15,835 bases of DNA, taken from NCBI GenBank assembly GCA_019695455.1, contig JAEUAC010000221.1, forward strand, positions 1 to 15,835, given 5' to 3'. Shown here piece by piece: positions 6,377-13,863 of the stretch. The translations under genes and the position numbers were made by a program. The notes beneath the pieces are model-generated. The model saw nothing but the letters and a program-made list of their open reading frames with translations. It was not told the origin of the DNA and did no database searches. The DNA is from Methylorubrum extorquens. Lineage in GTDB: Bacteria; Pseudomonadota; Alphaproteobacteria; Rhizobiales; Beijerinckiaceae. Numbering within the stretch: the first letter of the stretch is position 1; each line of letters begins with the position of its first letter.

Positions 6377-7228
6377 GTGACCATCCCCGACGACCCGGCG
6401 AGGCGGCCCCCGTCGGGACGGTCCGAACTCGCCCTCAGGACGGGGTCCGGCATCGTTCTCGCCGCGGCCGCGATCGGCGCCACGCTCCTCGGCGGGCCGG
6501 TCTTCGCCGCGTTCTGGCTCGCGGCCGGCATCGCGATCGCCTCCGAGTGGATCGCCATGACGGGGGCGGCGCCGCGCCGGCCTCTCGTGGCCGCGGCCGG
6601 CCTCGGCCTGGCCGCCACGACGGTCGCGCCCCTTCTCGGGTTCGACACCGCGCAGGTCGCGACCGCCTTCGCGGTGACGTGCGCCGCCCTGGCGGCGCTC
6701 GGGACCACACGGACCGGCCGGCTCCTCGCCGTCGCGGGCTTCGGCTACGCCGCCCTGGTCGCGCTCGTGCCGCCCTACATGCGGGAGCGCCCCGATCTCG
6801 GGATCCTGGCGATCGTCTGGGTCTTCGCGGTCGTCTGGACGACGGACATCGCGGGCTATTTCGTCGGGCGTTCGCTCGGCGGCCCGAAGCTGTGGGCCCG
6901 CGTCAGCCCGAAGAAGACGTGGTCCGGCTTCGTCGGCGCCGTCGCGGGGGCGGTCCCCGCCGGGACGGCGGTCGCGGCGGACGTGCCGCGCTTCGGCGCG
7001 GCGGCGCCGCTCGGGCTCTCCGGCGTGGCGCTCCTCTCGGCCGTCGCCTCCGTGGCGAGCCAGGGCGGCGACCTCGCCGAATCGGCCATGAAGCGGCGCT
7101 GCGGCGTCAAGGATTCCGGCCGCCTCATTCCGGGGCATGGAGGCGTGATGGATCGGCTGGATGGGTTCGTGGCCGTGTGCCTGCTGCTCGCGGTCGCGAT
7201 GGCCGGCACCCGCTTGGCGGCGCGCTGA
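6377..7228 (+). CDS. cdsA: Phosphatidate cytidylyltransferase (CDP-diacylglycerol synthase)
   Basis: CdsA converts phosphatidic acid and CTP to CDP-diacylglycerol, the precursor of all phospholipid head-group branches, in the inner membrane. The 283-residue protein is mostly hydrophobic with about seven to eight predicted membrane segments by eye. The family signature is near the C-terminus: SQGGDLAESAMKRRCGVKD, then LIPGHGGVMDRLDG, with the acidic residues and KR pair that bind metal and CTP. Earlier, GYFVGRSLGGPKLWARVSPKKTW-like sequence (split here as GYFVGRSLGGPKLW and SPKKTWSGFVGA) is also typical. The start is GTG at 6377, one base after the uppS stop, which suggests translational coupling; no ATG is available before the first helix. 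Confidence 0.95.
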   Translation: MTIPDDPARRPPSGRSELALRTGSGIVLAAAAIGATLLGGPVFAAFWLAAGIAIASEWIAMTGAAPRRPLVAAAGLGLAATTVAPLLGFDTAQVATAFAVTCAALAALGTTRTGRLLAVAGFGYAALVALVPPYMRERPDLGILAIVWVFAVVWTTDIAGYFVGRSLGGPKLWARVSPKKTWSGFVGAVAGAVPAGTAVAADVPRFGAAAPLGLSGVALLSAVASVASQGGDLAESAMKRRCGVKDSGRLIPGHGGVMDRLDGFVAVCLLLAVAMAGTRLAAR

Positions 7229-7231
7229 GGC

Positions 7232-8428
7232 ATGACCGAGCGCATCACGATCCTCGGGGCCACGGGCTCGATCGGCAAGTCGACCGCCGACGTCATCGAC
7301 CAGCATCGCGACCGCTTCGCCGTGGAGGCGGTCGTGGCCGGCCGCGACGCGTCGGCGCTGGCCGCCATGGCGATCCGGCTCGGCGCCCGGGTCGCGACGC
7401 TGGCCGACCCCGCGGGCCTCGACGCTCTGCGGGAGCGGCTGGCCGGCACCGGCATCGAGGCGGCGGCGGGGCCCGACGCCGTGATCGAGGCGGCGCAGCG
7501 CGACTGCGACCTCGTGGTCGCCGCGATCTGCGGCGTCGCGGGGCTCGCCCCGACCCATGCCGCGCTCAAGGCGGGCCGCCGCATCGCGCTCGCCAACAAG
7601 GAGGCGCTGGTCTGCGCCGGCCGGGCTTTCATGCGGGACGCGGCCCGGATCGGCGCGACCATCCTGCCGATGGATTCCGAGCACAACGCCCTCGCGCAGG
7701 CGATGGGGTCCGGCCACCCGGACGACGTCCTGTCGATGACGCTCACCGCCTCGGGCGGGCCGTTCCGCACCTGGGACGCGGCGGCGATCGCGGCCGCGAC
7801 GCCCGCCCACACGGCCAAGCACCCGACCTACTCGATGGGCGACAAGATCAACGTCGATTCGGCGAGCCTCATGAACAAGGGGCTCGAGCTGATCGAGGCC
7901 CACCACCTGTTCGGGCTGTCGTCGGCGCAGCTCGGCGTGGTCGTCCACGCCCAGTCCATCATCCACGGGCTCGTGTTCTGGCGCGACGGGGCCGTGACGG
8001 CCGGGATGGCCAACCCGGACATGCGCATCCCGATCGCGCATTGCCTCGGCGGCGACCGGCGGCTGCCGCTCGCGGTGCCGCGTCTCGATCTCGCCGCGAT
8101 CGGCCGCTTTACGTTCGAGGAGGCGGACGGCGCGCGCTTCCCGTGCCTGGGTCTGGCGCGGGCGGCGCTCGAGGCCGGCGGCGCCATGCCGGCCGTCCTC
8201 AACGGGGCGAACGAGGTGGCCGTGGCGGCCTTCCTGGCCGGCAGGGCGACCTTCCCCGACATTCCGCGGATCGTGGAGGCGACCTGCGCGTCGCCCGCCT
8301 TCGGCGACAACCGCGAGCCCGCCTCCGTGGAGGAGGCGCTCGCGATCGACGGCGAGGCCCGGCGGATCGCCGGGTCGCTGCTGTCCCCAGTGGTCAGTGC
8401 GGCGCCCGGCGCCGGCAGGAGTTCGTGA
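7232..8428 (+). CDS. dxr: 1-deoxy-D-xylulose 5-phosphate reductoisomerase
   Basis: Dxr makes 2-C-methyl-D-erythritol 4-phosphate from DXP with NADPH, the committed step of the MEP isoprenoid pathway. The 398-residue protein shows the NADPH-binding GATGSIGKST (9-18), ALANKEALVCAG (119-130) and the metal-site PMDSEHNALAQ with Asp148 and Glu150. It also has the flexible-loop TASGGPFRTWD (172-182, Ser174) and the substrate site KHPTYSMGDKINVDSAS (196-212) running into MNKGLE (Asn215, Lys216, Glu219). These match the catalytic residues of the E. coli enzyme. It starts 3 bp after cdsA, and its TGA overlaps the rseP ATG by one base (TGATG). It supplies precursor for UppS in the same cluster. Length is normal. 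Confidence 0.97.
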   Translation: MTERITILGATGSIGKSTADVIDQHRDRFAVEAVVAGRDASALAAMAIRLGARVATLADPAGLDALRERLAGTGIEAAAGPDAVIEAAQRDCDLVVAAICGVAGLAPTHAALKAGRRIALANKEALVCAGRAFMRDAARIGATILPMDSEHNALAQAMGSGHPDDVLSMTLTASGGPFRTWDAAAIAAATPAHTAKHPTYSMGDKINVDSASLMNKGLELIEAHHLFGLSSAQLGVVVHAQSIIHGLVFWRDGAVTAGMANPDMRIPIAHCLGGDRRLPLAVPRLDLAAIGRFTFEEADGARFPCLGLARAALEAGGAMPAVLNGANEVAVAAFLAGRATFPDIPRIVEATCASPAFGDNREPASVEEALAIDGEARRIAGSLLSPVVSAAPGAGRSS

Positions 8429-9594
8429 TGGACCAGGCGGTCGCCCTCTTCGGCAAGGTCGGCGGGCTGCTGCTCTACCCGGTCGCGTTCCTGTTCGTTC
8501 TGACGATCGTCGTCTTCGTGCACGAGTTCGGCCATTACTGGGTGGGGCGGCGCTGCGGCGTCGGCGTGAAGGCCTTCTCCATCGGCTTCGGCAAGGAGCT
8601 GTGGGGCTGGACGGACAGGCACGGCACTCGCTGGAAGCTCTCCGCCATTCCGCTCGGCGGCTACGTGAAGTTCATGGGCGACATGAACGCCGCCAGCGTG
8701 CCCGACGAGGCCGCGCTCGCCGCCATGTCGCCGGCCGAGCGGGCGCAGAGCTTCCAGTCGAAGCCGCTGCTCGCCCGCGCGGCCGTAGTGGCGGCCGGCC
8801 CGGTCGCGAACTTCATCCTGGCGATCCTCGTCTTCGCGGCCATCACGTGGATCGGCGGACGGCAGGTGCTCGCGCCCCGGATCGAGGCCGTGCAGGCCGG
8901 CAGCGCCGCCGAATCCGCCGGGTTCCAGCCGCAGGACCTGATCGTCTCGATCGACGGGCGGGCGATCGCGAGCTTCTCGGACATGCAGCGGCTCGTCTCG
9001 ACCAGCGCCGGCGACGACCTGACGATCCTGGTCGATCGCGGCGGCTCCCGGCTGACCCTCAACGCGACGCCCGCGATCCGCGAGGTCGAGATGCCGGGAT
9101 TCGGCAAGCAGCGCATCGGCGTGCTCGGCATCCAGGGCTCGCGCGATCCGGCGGATCTCCGATTCGTGCGCTACGGGATCGTGGATTCGCTCGGCTTCGG
9201 CGTGACGGAGACCTGGGCCGTGGTGGACCGGACCTTCGCCTATCTCGGCAAGCTCGTGACGGGCCGCGAATCCCCGAAGCAGCTGTCCGGGCCGATCGGC
9301 ATCATGCGCGTCTCCGGCGACGTCGCGGCCGTCGGGGGACTCGCGCCGCTGGTCGGGCTGATCGCCGTCCTCTCGGTGTCCATCGGCCTTATCAACCTCT
9401 TTCCGATCCCGCTCCTCGACGGGGGGCATCTCCTCTTCTATGCGGCGGAGGCGGCGCTCGGGCGTCCCCTCAGCGAGAGGGCGCAGGAGATCGGCTTCCG
9501 TATCGGTCTCGCCTTCGTGGTGATGCTGATGCTGTTCGCCACGTGGAACGACCTCGTTAACCTCGGCGCGTCGTTCGCGTCGCGAGGGACGTGA
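8428..9594 (+). CDS. rseP: Site-2 intramembrane zinc metalloprotease RseP/MmpA
   Basis: RseP cuts transmembrane anchors such as anti-sigma factors within the inner membrane. The 388-residue protein has the zinc motif HEFGH (His32, Glu33, His36) in the first membrane segment, and the IPLGGYVKFMGD segment (74-85). It then has a second membrane helix near 116-142, a periplasmic PDZ domain (about 150-212, with GSAAESAGFQPQDLIVSIDG) and the NLFPIPLLDGGH motif with the third zinc ligand Asp331. One PDZ domain is recognisable, whereas the E. coli enzyme has two. AGGAG (8417-8421) lies 6 nt before the ATG, inside the end of dxr, so initiation is strong despite the one-base overlap. The substrate here is unknown. 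The gene sits directly before bamA, as is common in proteobacteria. Confidence 0.96.
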   Translation: MDQAVALFGKVGGLLLYPVAFLFVLTIVVFVHEFGHYWVGRRCGVGVKAFSIGFGKELWGWTDRHGTRWKLSAIPLGGYVKFMGDMNAASVPDEAALAAMSPAERAQSFQSKPLLARAAVVAAGPVANFILAILVFAAITWIGGRQVLAPRIEAVQAGSAAESAGFQPQDLIVSIDGRAIASFSDMQRLVSTSAGDDLTILVDRGGSRLTLNATPAIREVEMPGFGKQRIGVLGIQGSRDPADLRFVRYGIVDSLGFGVTETWAVVDRTFAYLGKLVTGRESPKQLSGPIGIMRVSGDVAAVGGLAPLVGLIAVLSVSIGLINLFPIPLLDGGHLLFYAAEAALGRPLSERAQEIGFRIGLAFVVMLMLFATWNDLVNLGASFASRGT

Positions 9595-9625
9595 CACGAA
9601 GGCCACGTCCGGACAGAATGACGGT

Positions 9626-9641
9626 AGGTTAAGCTTAACCT
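9626..9641. promoter_or_regulatory. Perfect 16-bp AT-rich palindrome between rseP and bamA
   Basis: AGGTTAAGCTTAACCT is a perfect palindrome beginning 31 bp after the rseP stop. Flanks extend the symmetry: ACGG (9621-9624, then one bulged T) pairs with CCGT (9642-9645), and GGAC (9611-9614) with GTCC (9646-9649). Its AT content stands out in this sequence. It could bind a dimeric regulator or, as RNA, form an extended stem. No regulator was identified. TTAACCTC also occurs at 9557-9564 inside rseP. Confidence 0.5.
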
Positions 9642-9672
9642 CCGTGTCCAAGGCGATGCGTAAGGGATAGAA

Positions 9673-9703
9673 GCGGTCCTCGCTGTTCCACGAGGGGAAC
9701 CGC
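9673..9703 (+). promoter_or_regulatory. Imperfect hairpin in the bamA leader
   Basis: GCGGT plus CCTCG (9673-9682) can pair with CGAGG (9691-9695) and ACCGC (9699-9703), with an 8-nt loop and a 3-nt bulge (GGA). Together with the next hairpin this would give the bamA 5' leader a folded form. Whether transcription starts upstream of it is not known. Confidence 0.35.
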
Positions 9704-9713
9704 CGGTCGGGGC

Positions 9714-9729
9714 GGCTTCGCAAGAAGCC
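9714..9729 (+). promoter_or_regulatory. GNRA-tetraloop hairpin upstream of bamA
   Basis: GGCTTC (9714-9719) and GAAGCC (9724-9729) form a perfect 6-bp stem closed by the GCAA tetraloop, an especially stable RNA loop class. It ends 19 nt before the chosen bamA ATG, so it leaves the ribosome binding area (GGTTGAG, 9741-9747) free. A leader-stabilising or regulatory role is possible; no T-run supports termination. Confidence 0.4.
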
Positions 9730-9748
9730 AGAGCGAAACGGGTTGAGA

Positions 9749-12259
9749 ATGCTGATGACGTTGTTCCGCCGCGTGCACATGGCGAGCCTGCTCGCCATGC
9801 TCGTCGCTGCCGTCTGGCTCGCCCCCTCGGCCGCGATGGCCCAGGAGATCGTGGTCCAGGGCAATGGCCGGATCGATGCCGAGACGGTGCGCTCCTACGT
9901 GACCGGCACCGGGTCGCTGGAGGAGGCGCGGCGCGCCATGCTCCAGACCGGGATGTTCTCCGACGTGAGGCTCGCCCGGCAGGGAAGCCGGATCGTCGTG
10001 ACCGTCCGCGAGAACACCTCCGTCAACCGCGTGGTCGTCGAGGGGAACAAGAAGTTCACCCGCGACGCGCTGGAGCCCGAGCTCCAGACCAAGGCCCGCC
10101 GTCCCTTCAGCCAGGCGACCGTCGACGCCGACGTCGCCCGCATCCGCGAGATCTACGGCCGGATCGGCCGCATGGCCGCCAAGGTGACGTCCCGCACCGT
10201 CGACCTGCCGAACGGCCGGGTGGACGTGGTGTTCACGGTCGACGAGGGTTCCAAGACCGGCATCCGCGAGATCAACTTCGTCGGCAACGACGCCTATTCG
10301 TCCCGCCGCCTGCGCGAGCTGATGAACTCGGGCGAGATGAACCTGCTCTCGTTCCTCAAGACGAACGACGTCTACGACGCCGACAAGATCCAACAGGACG
10401 CCGAGATCATCCGCCGGCACTACCTGAAGAACGGCTATGCCGACTTCCAGGTGACCAGCATCGACGCCCGCTACGACGAGGCCAAGGAAGGCTACGTCGT
10501 GACGTTCAACCTGGTCGAGGGCCAGCAGTACCGCGTCGGCCAGGTCGGCTTCGACTCGCGGGTGACGGAGGTCGATCCGACGCTGCTGCGCGACGAGGTC
10601 GCGACCGGCACGGGCGACGTCTACAACGCCGAGGACGTCGAGAAGACGCTCAACAACATCACGAACGCGGCCGTGCGTCGGGGCTATCCCTTCGTGACGG
10701 TGCGTCCCACGGGCGCCCGCAACCCGGCCACGCAGACCGTCGACCTCGGCTTCGTCGTCGAGGAGGGCCCGCGGGTCTACGTCGAGCGCATCAACATCCG
10801 CGGCAACACCCGCACGCGCGACTACGTCGTCCGCCGCGAGCTGGACATCGGCGAAGGGGACCCCTTCAACCGCGTCCTCGTCGACCGCGCCGAGCGCCGC
10901 CTCAACGCCCTCGGCTACTTCAAGAAGGTGCGCGTCTCCACCGAGCCCGGCTCGGCCGCCGACCGCGTCGTCATGAACATCGACGTCGAGGACCAGCCGA
11001 CCGGCGCCTTCTCGATCTCGGGCGGCTACTCGACGTCCGACGGCGCCATCGGCGAGGTCTCGATCTCCGAATCGAACTTCCTCGGCCGCGGCCAGTTCGT
11101 CCGCCTCGCCGGCCAGATCGGCCAGCGCTCGAACGGCGTCGACTTCTCGTTCACCGAGCCCTACTTCCTCGGCTACCGCCTCGCGGCCGGCTTCGACCTC
11201 TTCTCGAAGTACTCGGACCAGACCCGCTACGCGCGCTACGAGAACCGGACCACGGGCGGCCAGCTCCGCATCGGGTTCCCGCTCACCGAGGAATCCGGCA
11301 TCACGCTGCGCTACTCGCTCTACGAGCAGACGCTGAAGATCCCGAACACCTACCGCCGGCCGTTCAACGACTGCTCGGTCCCGCTCCCGGCCTACACGGC
11401 GCTCAACGCCGACGGCACGGCGACCTACCCGAACTGCGCCTACGACGGCGAAGCCTCGGTGGCCGTGAAGGAATCGCGCGGCACGACGCTGACCTCGCTG
11501 GCCGGCGTGACGCTCGCCTACAACACGGTCGACAACCTCAAGAACCCGCGCAGCGGCGTCTATGCCGAGCTGAAGCCCGAGATCGCCGGCCTCGGCGGAG
11601 ACTCGAACTACTTCCGCGTCTCCGGCGAGGCCCGCTACTACCAGGAGATCTACGAGGACATCATCGGTGTCGCGAAGCTCCAGGGCGGCCACATCCAGTC
11701 GACCGGCAACAACCGCGCCTCGAACGGCATCAACACCTTCGGCGGCGACCTCCGGCTGGTGGACCACTACTTCCTCGGCCCGTCGCTCGTCCGCGGCTTC
11801 GCGCCGTCCGGCATCGGCCCGCGGGACATCTCGACCCCGGACTCGAACTCGAACGCGATCGGCGGCACGACCTATATCGGCGGCACGCTCGAGGCGCAGT
11901 TCCCGCTGCCGCTGGTTCCGCGGGACCTCGGCCTGAAGGGCGCTGTCTTCGCCGATGCCGGGACGCTGTTCGGCTACAAGGGTCCGCGCGCCTTCGACGT
12001 GAACCTGAACGGCGTGCTGAATTGCGGCGCGACCAACGTACAGCCGGAATGCGTGGTCGTCCGCGACAAGATCATCCTGCGGTCGTCCATCGGCGCGAGC
12101 CTGCTCTGGAACTCGCCGCTCGGCCCGATCCGGTTCGACTACGCCTACGCGCTGTCGAAGGACAACGGCACCTTCGTCACCTACCCGAACTTCGGCACGA
12201 TCCGGGTCGGGCAGGACCAGACGCAGGCGTTCCGCTTCTCGGGCGGCACGCGCTTCTGA
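9749..12259 (+). CDS. bamA: Outer membrane protein assembly factor BamA
   Basis: BamA is the core of the complex that folds beta-barrel proteins into the outer membrane. The 836-residue precursor has a signal peptide cleaved after Ala31 (SAAMA before QEIVVQ). Five POTRA repeats follow, recognisable by their starts: EIVVQGNGRID, VNRVVVEGNKKFTRDAL, IREINFVGNDAYSSRRL, YRVGQVGFDSRVTEVD and VYVERINIRGNTRTRDYV. A 16-strand barrel begins near residue 420, with the loop-6 VRGF motif at 681-684 and the terminal Phe (GGTRF) that acts as the barrel-insertion signal. Starts at TTG 9743, ATG 9749 and ATG 9755 are all possible; 9749 fits best with the leader. Two cysteine pairs (542/563 and 759/768) lie in predicted barrel loops. 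A 154-bp gap before it suggests its own control. Confidence 0.96.
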   Translation: MLMTLFRRVHMASLLAMLVAAVWLAPSAAMAQEIVVQGNGRIDAETVRSYVTGTGSLEEARRAMLQTGMFSDVRLARQGSRIVVTVRENTSVNRVVVEGNKKFTRDALEPELQTKARRPFSQATVDADVARIREIYGRIGRMAAKVTSRTVDLPNGRVDVVFTVDEGSKTGIREINFVGNDAYSSRRLRELMNSGEMNLLSFLKTNDVYDADKIQQDAEIIRRHYLKNGYADFQVTSIDARYDEAKEGYVVTFNLVEGQQYRVGQVGFDSRVTEVDPTLLRDEVATGTGDVYNAEDVEKTLNNITNAAVRRGYPFVTVRPTGARNPATQTVDLGFVVEEGPRVYVERINIRGNTRTRDYVVRRELDIGEGDPFNRVLVDRAERRLNALGYFKKVRVSTEPGSAADRVVMNIDVEDQPTGAFSISGGYSTSDGAIGEVSISESNFLGRGQFVRLAGQIGQRSNGVDFSFTEPYFLGYRLAAGFDLFSKYSDQTRYARYENRTTGGQLRIGFPLTEESGITLRYSLYEQTLKIPNTYRRPFNDCSVPLPAYTALNADGTATYPNCAYDGEASVAVKESRGTTLTSLAGVTLAYNTVDNLKNPRSGVYAELKPEIAGLGGDSNYFRVSGEARYYQEIYEDIIGVAKLQGGHIQSTGNNRASNGINTFGGDLRLVDHYFLGPSLVRGFAPSGIGPRDISTPDSNSNAIGGTTYIGGTLEAQFPLPLVPRDLGLKGAVFADAGTLFGYKGPRAFDVNLNGVLNCGATNVQPECVVVRDKIILRSSIGASLLWNSPLGPIRFDYAYALSKDNGTFVTYPNFGTIRVGQDQTQAFRFSGGTRF

Positions 12260-12276
12260 CGCGCGGAGACCGGCCC

Positions 12277-12297
12277 CCGGCCGCCTCGCGCGGCCGG
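12277..12297 (+). promoter_or_regulatory. GC-rich hairpin covering the lpxD upstream region
   Basis: CCGGCCGC (12277-12284) pairs perfectly with GCGGCCGG (12290-12297) around a 5-nt loop, starting 17 nt after the bamA stop and ending 8 nt before the lpxD ATG. The only ribosome-binding-like bases for lpxD (GGTGG, 12296-12300) lie partly in the stem, so the fold could limit lpxD initiation. A competing pairing, ACCGGCC (12269-12275) with GGCCGGT (12292-12298), is also possible. No T-run follows. Confidence 0.45.
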
Positions 12298-12305
12298 TGG
12301 CTCCC

Positions 12306-13364
12306 ATGAACGATCCCGACTTCTTTCCGCCCAGGGCCGCCCTCTCGCTCGACGAGGTGGCCGCGGTCGCGGGGGTCGCGCCGCCTGCGGGCCGGGCGGC
12401 CACGATCCGGGCCGTGGCGCCGCTCGACGAGGCGGGCCCGTCCGATCTCGCCTACATGGACAATCCCCGCTACCTCGCCGCCCTCGAGGGGACGCGGGCC
12501 GGGATCTGCGTGGTCGGCTCGCGCTTCGCGGCGCGCGTCCCGGACGGCTCGATCGGCCTCGTCGTGCCCGATCCGCACCGGGTCTACGCCGACATCCTCT
12601 CCCGCCTGCACCCGAACGCCCTGCGGCCGACCTCCGTCTTCGGCGGCCGCGGCATCGCGCCGGGCGCCATCGTCCATCCGAGCGCCCGGCTGGAGCCGGA
12701 CGTCACGATCGACCCCGGCGCGATCGTCGGCCCGGACGTCGAGATCGGCGCGGGCTCCGTCGTCTCGGCCGGCGCCGTGATCGGGCCCGGCGTCCGCATC
12801 GGCCGCCATTGCGCGATCGGGCCCGGCGCGAGCGTGCTGCATGCGCTCCTCGGCAACCGCGTGATCGTCCATCCGGGCGTCCGGATCGGGCAGGACGGGT
12901 TCGGCTTCGCCCTCGGGCGCCGGCACGCGAAGGTGCCGCAGGTCGGCCGCGTCATCGTCCAGGACGACGTCGAGATCGGCGCCAATTCCACCATCGACCG
13001 GGGCGCGACCCGCGACACGGTCATCGGAGAGGGCACGAAGATCGACAATCTGGTGCAGATCGCCCACAACGTGAGCATCGGCCGCCATTGCGTGATCGTG
13101 GCCCAGACGGGCATCTCCGGCTCGGCGACGCTCGAGGATTACGTGGTCCTCGGCGGGCAGGTCGGCGTGGTCGGCCACCTCGTGATCGGGGAGGGCAGTC
13201 AGATCGCCGCATCCTCGAACGTCGCGAGCGACGTCCCGCCCGGCTCGCGCTGGGGCGGCACGCCCGCCAAGCCCATGCGGGAGTGGTTCCGCGAGATCAC
13301 GGCCGTGAAGGGGCTTGCATCCCGCCGCTATCCGGCCAAAGACGAGCCCGATGACGACCCCTGA
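12306..13364 (+). CDS. lpxD: UDP-3-O-(3-hydroxyacyl)glucosamine N-acyltransferase
   Basis: LpxD adds the second, N-linked hydroxyacyl chain from acyl-ACP in the third step of lipid A synthesis. The 352-residue protein has an N-terminal uridine-binding domain (about 1-105, with LSLDEVAA and PSDLAYMDNPRYL). A long left-handed beta-helix of hexapeptide repeats follows (about 112-300), with IGQDGFGFA (194-202), NSTIDRGATRDTVIGEGTKI (227-246) and QIAHN, whose His254 is the expected catalytic base. A helical C-terminus follows GGTPAKPMREWFR. An in-frame GTG at 12297 would start inside the upstream hairpin, so ATG 12306 was chosen. Its 3' end overlaps the fabZ start by 14 nt. Length matches the family (about 340-360). 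Confidence 0.96.
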   Translation: MNDPDFFPPRAALSLDEVAAVAGVAPPAGRAATIRAVAPLDEAGPSDLAYMDNPRYLAALEGTRAGICVVGSRFAARVPDGSIGLVVPDPHRVYADILSRLHPNALRPTSVFGGRGIAPGAIVHPSARLEPDVTIDPGAIVGPDVEIGAGSVVSAGAVIGPGVRIGRHCAIGPGASVLHALLGNRVIVHPGVRIGQDGFGFALGRRHAKVPQVGRVIVQDDVEIGANSTIDRGATRDTVIGEGTKIDNLVQIAHNVSIGRHCVIVAQTGISGSATLEDYVVLGGQVGVVGHLVIGEGSQIAASSNVASDVPPGSRWGGTPAKPMREWFREITAVKGLASRRYPAKDEPDDDP

Positions 13365-13863
13365 CGAGGCCCTGCCGCCGCCGGATCCGTCCGGCCCGGC
13401 CCCTTCCGGCAAGCGGACGCTCGGCACGGCCGACATCGCACGCCTGCTGACGCTCCTGCCGCACCGCTACCCGTTCCTCCTCGTCGACAGGATCGTCGAG
13501 ATGGACGGCGACCGGTCCTGCATCGGCATCAAGAACGTCACGGCGAACGAGCCCCAGTTCCAGGGCCACTTTCCCGCCCATCCCGTCTTTCCGGGCGTCC
13601 TCCTCATCGAGGGCATGGCGCAGACGGCGGGCGCGCTCTGCGTCGCGGCCCGCGAGGGCAGCATGGCCGCGCCGAGCAAGGTGTATTTCATGACGATCGA
13701 CGGCGTGAAGTTCAGGAAGCCCGTCGAACCGGGCGACGTCGTCAAGTTCCACATGACCAAGCTGAAGAACCGGCGCAACATGTGGTGGTTCAGGGGCGAG
13801 GCGATGGTGGACGGCGTGCTGGTCGCCGAGGCCGAGGTCTCGGCCATGCTGGTGACCGAGTGA
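13351..13863 (+). CDS. fabZ: 3-hydroxyacyl-ACP dehydratase FabZ
   Basis: FabZ dehydrates 3-hydroxyacyl-ACP to enoyl-ACP in fatty acid synthesis, competing with LpxA and LpxD for the same 3-hydroxyacyl-ACP pool. The 170-residue protein has a hot-dog fold with LLPHRYPFLLVDR (35-47), the catalytic His73 in QGHFPAHPVFPGV and Glu87 in LIEGMAQTAG. Later conserved parts are KFRKPVEPGDVV and EAEVSAMLV. The first 24 or so residues are a Pro-rich extension compared with the 151-residue E. coli protein. ATG 13351 lies in the last codons of lpxD (14-nt overlap); an in-frame ATG at 13315 would lie deeper in lpxD and adds nothing conserved. The stop overlaps the lpxA GTG. Confidence 0.96.
   Translation: MTTPDEALPPPDPSGPAPSGKRTLGTADIARLLTLLPHRYPFLLVDRIVEMDGDRSCIGIKNVTANEPQFQGHFPAHPVFPGVLLIEGMAQTAGALCVAAREGSMAAPSKVYFMTIDGVKFRKPVEPGDVVKFHMTKLKNRRNMWWFRGEAMVDGVLVAEAEVSAMLVTE

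Noticed and set aside
6547..8427. Long plus-strand open frame upstream of rseP in the same frame, overlapping cdsA and dxr
   Set aside because: The translated part before 8428 is Arg/Gly-rich with no family similarity; it is a shadow of cdsA and dxr. The real protein starts at the ATG with AGGAG upstream.
9626..9641. CtrA binding site in the rseP-bamA palindrome
   Set aside because: The consensus needs TTAA-N7-TTAA; here the two TTAA are 2 nt apart.
9691..9720. GGAAC at 9696-9700 as a general-stress (EcfG-type) -35 element for bamA
   Set aside because: No GTT element follows at 18-19 nt, so the promoter form is not met.
9635..12403. A 922-codon open frame on the minus strand opposite bamA
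   Set aside because: It is repetitive in Asp, Val, Arg and Glu as expected for the antisense of a GC-rich gene, has no recognisable motif, and bamA on the other strand is certain.
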